NCBI GenBank assembly: GCA_944319925.1
Contig: CALUFQ010000036.1
Span: 1 to 32,416 of the forward strand
Length of the DNA: 32,416 bases
Direction: 5' to 3'
Origin: an uncultured Paraprevotella sp.
GTDB lineage: Bacteria > Bacteroidota > Bacteroidia > Bacteroidales > Bacteroidaceae
Each line of letters starts with the position of its first letter. Within the stretch, counting starts at the first letter, position 1. Positions 32,405 through 32,416 of this stretch are shown here, in pieces. A program made the translations under genes and the position numbers. Under the pieces are notes generated by a model. It was not told where the DNA came from. It saw nothing but the letters and a program-made list of their open reading frames with translations, and made no database searches.

Positions 32405-32416
32405 GCAGGAGTTCTG

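Overview
The window (about 32.4 kb, roughly half G+C) comes from a Bacteroidales genome. Several genes are preceded by the Bacteroidetes sigma-ABfr promoter form (a -7 box TAnnTTTG, sometimes with a TTTG-like -33 box about 19-20 bases upstream). The gene content agrees: an NADP-type glutamate dehydrogenase, a DUF4494 protein, a BspA-like LRR lipoprotein, a fimbrillin-like lipoprotein and a large protein with a type IX secretion C-terminal signal. The T9SS cargo and G+C content point away from classical Bacteroides and towards Prevotellaceae- or Porphyromonadaceae-like groups; the genus cannot be fixed from this sequence alone.

Layout. 1-451: 5' part of a Fic-domain gene. 722-3898: TPR protein and substrate-binding lipoprotein in one minus-strand unit. 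3977-8193: pgk, nth and gdhA (minus), with a tandem array of 22-bp imperfect palindromes between nth and gdhA. 8194-10641: lepA and a Crp/Fnr-type regulator (plus). 10690-14529: AraC regulator, acyl-CoA ligase-like enzyme, YggS-type PLP protein and DUF4494 (minus). 15118-15956: a compact YtxH / holin-like / small-protein operon (minus). 16411-16917: SPOR lipoprotein. 17263-20275: ruvX-def-TPR operon with overlapping start and stop codons. 20336-20975: a decayed group II intron. 20992-24072: a 1026-residue T9SS cargo protein behind a long structured leader. 24437-25660: a gene-free repeat zone. 25661-32416: a tight minus-strand operon of at least seven genes: a small unknown protein, a fimbrillin-like lipoprotein, a membrane-anchored NTF2-like protein, an outer-membrane-barrel-like protein, a BspA/LRR lipoprotein, a small putative helix-turn-helix protein and a membrane-anchored Ser/Thr kinase.

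The window's main interest lies between and around the genes. (1) A family of four ~195-bp MITE-like elements with terminal inverted repeats; three have clean 3-bp TAA/TTA target duplications and one has split the group II intron reverse-transcriptase relic. (2) A repeated promoter module in which a perfect or near-perfect palindrome overlaps the -33 box, upstream of both nth (two tandem copies) and lepA, with paired base changes between copies that keep the symmetry. (3) A 98-nt four-helix RNA hairpin in the ~310-nt leader of the T9SS cargo gene. (4) The kinase/surface-protein operon, a candidate envelope signalling or surface-assembly system; its kinase has DFS in place of DFG. (5) Several families of perfect intergenic hairpins, one of which contains the end of the AraC coding sequence. 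All functional statements rest on reading motifs and family resemblance by eye; no database search was run.
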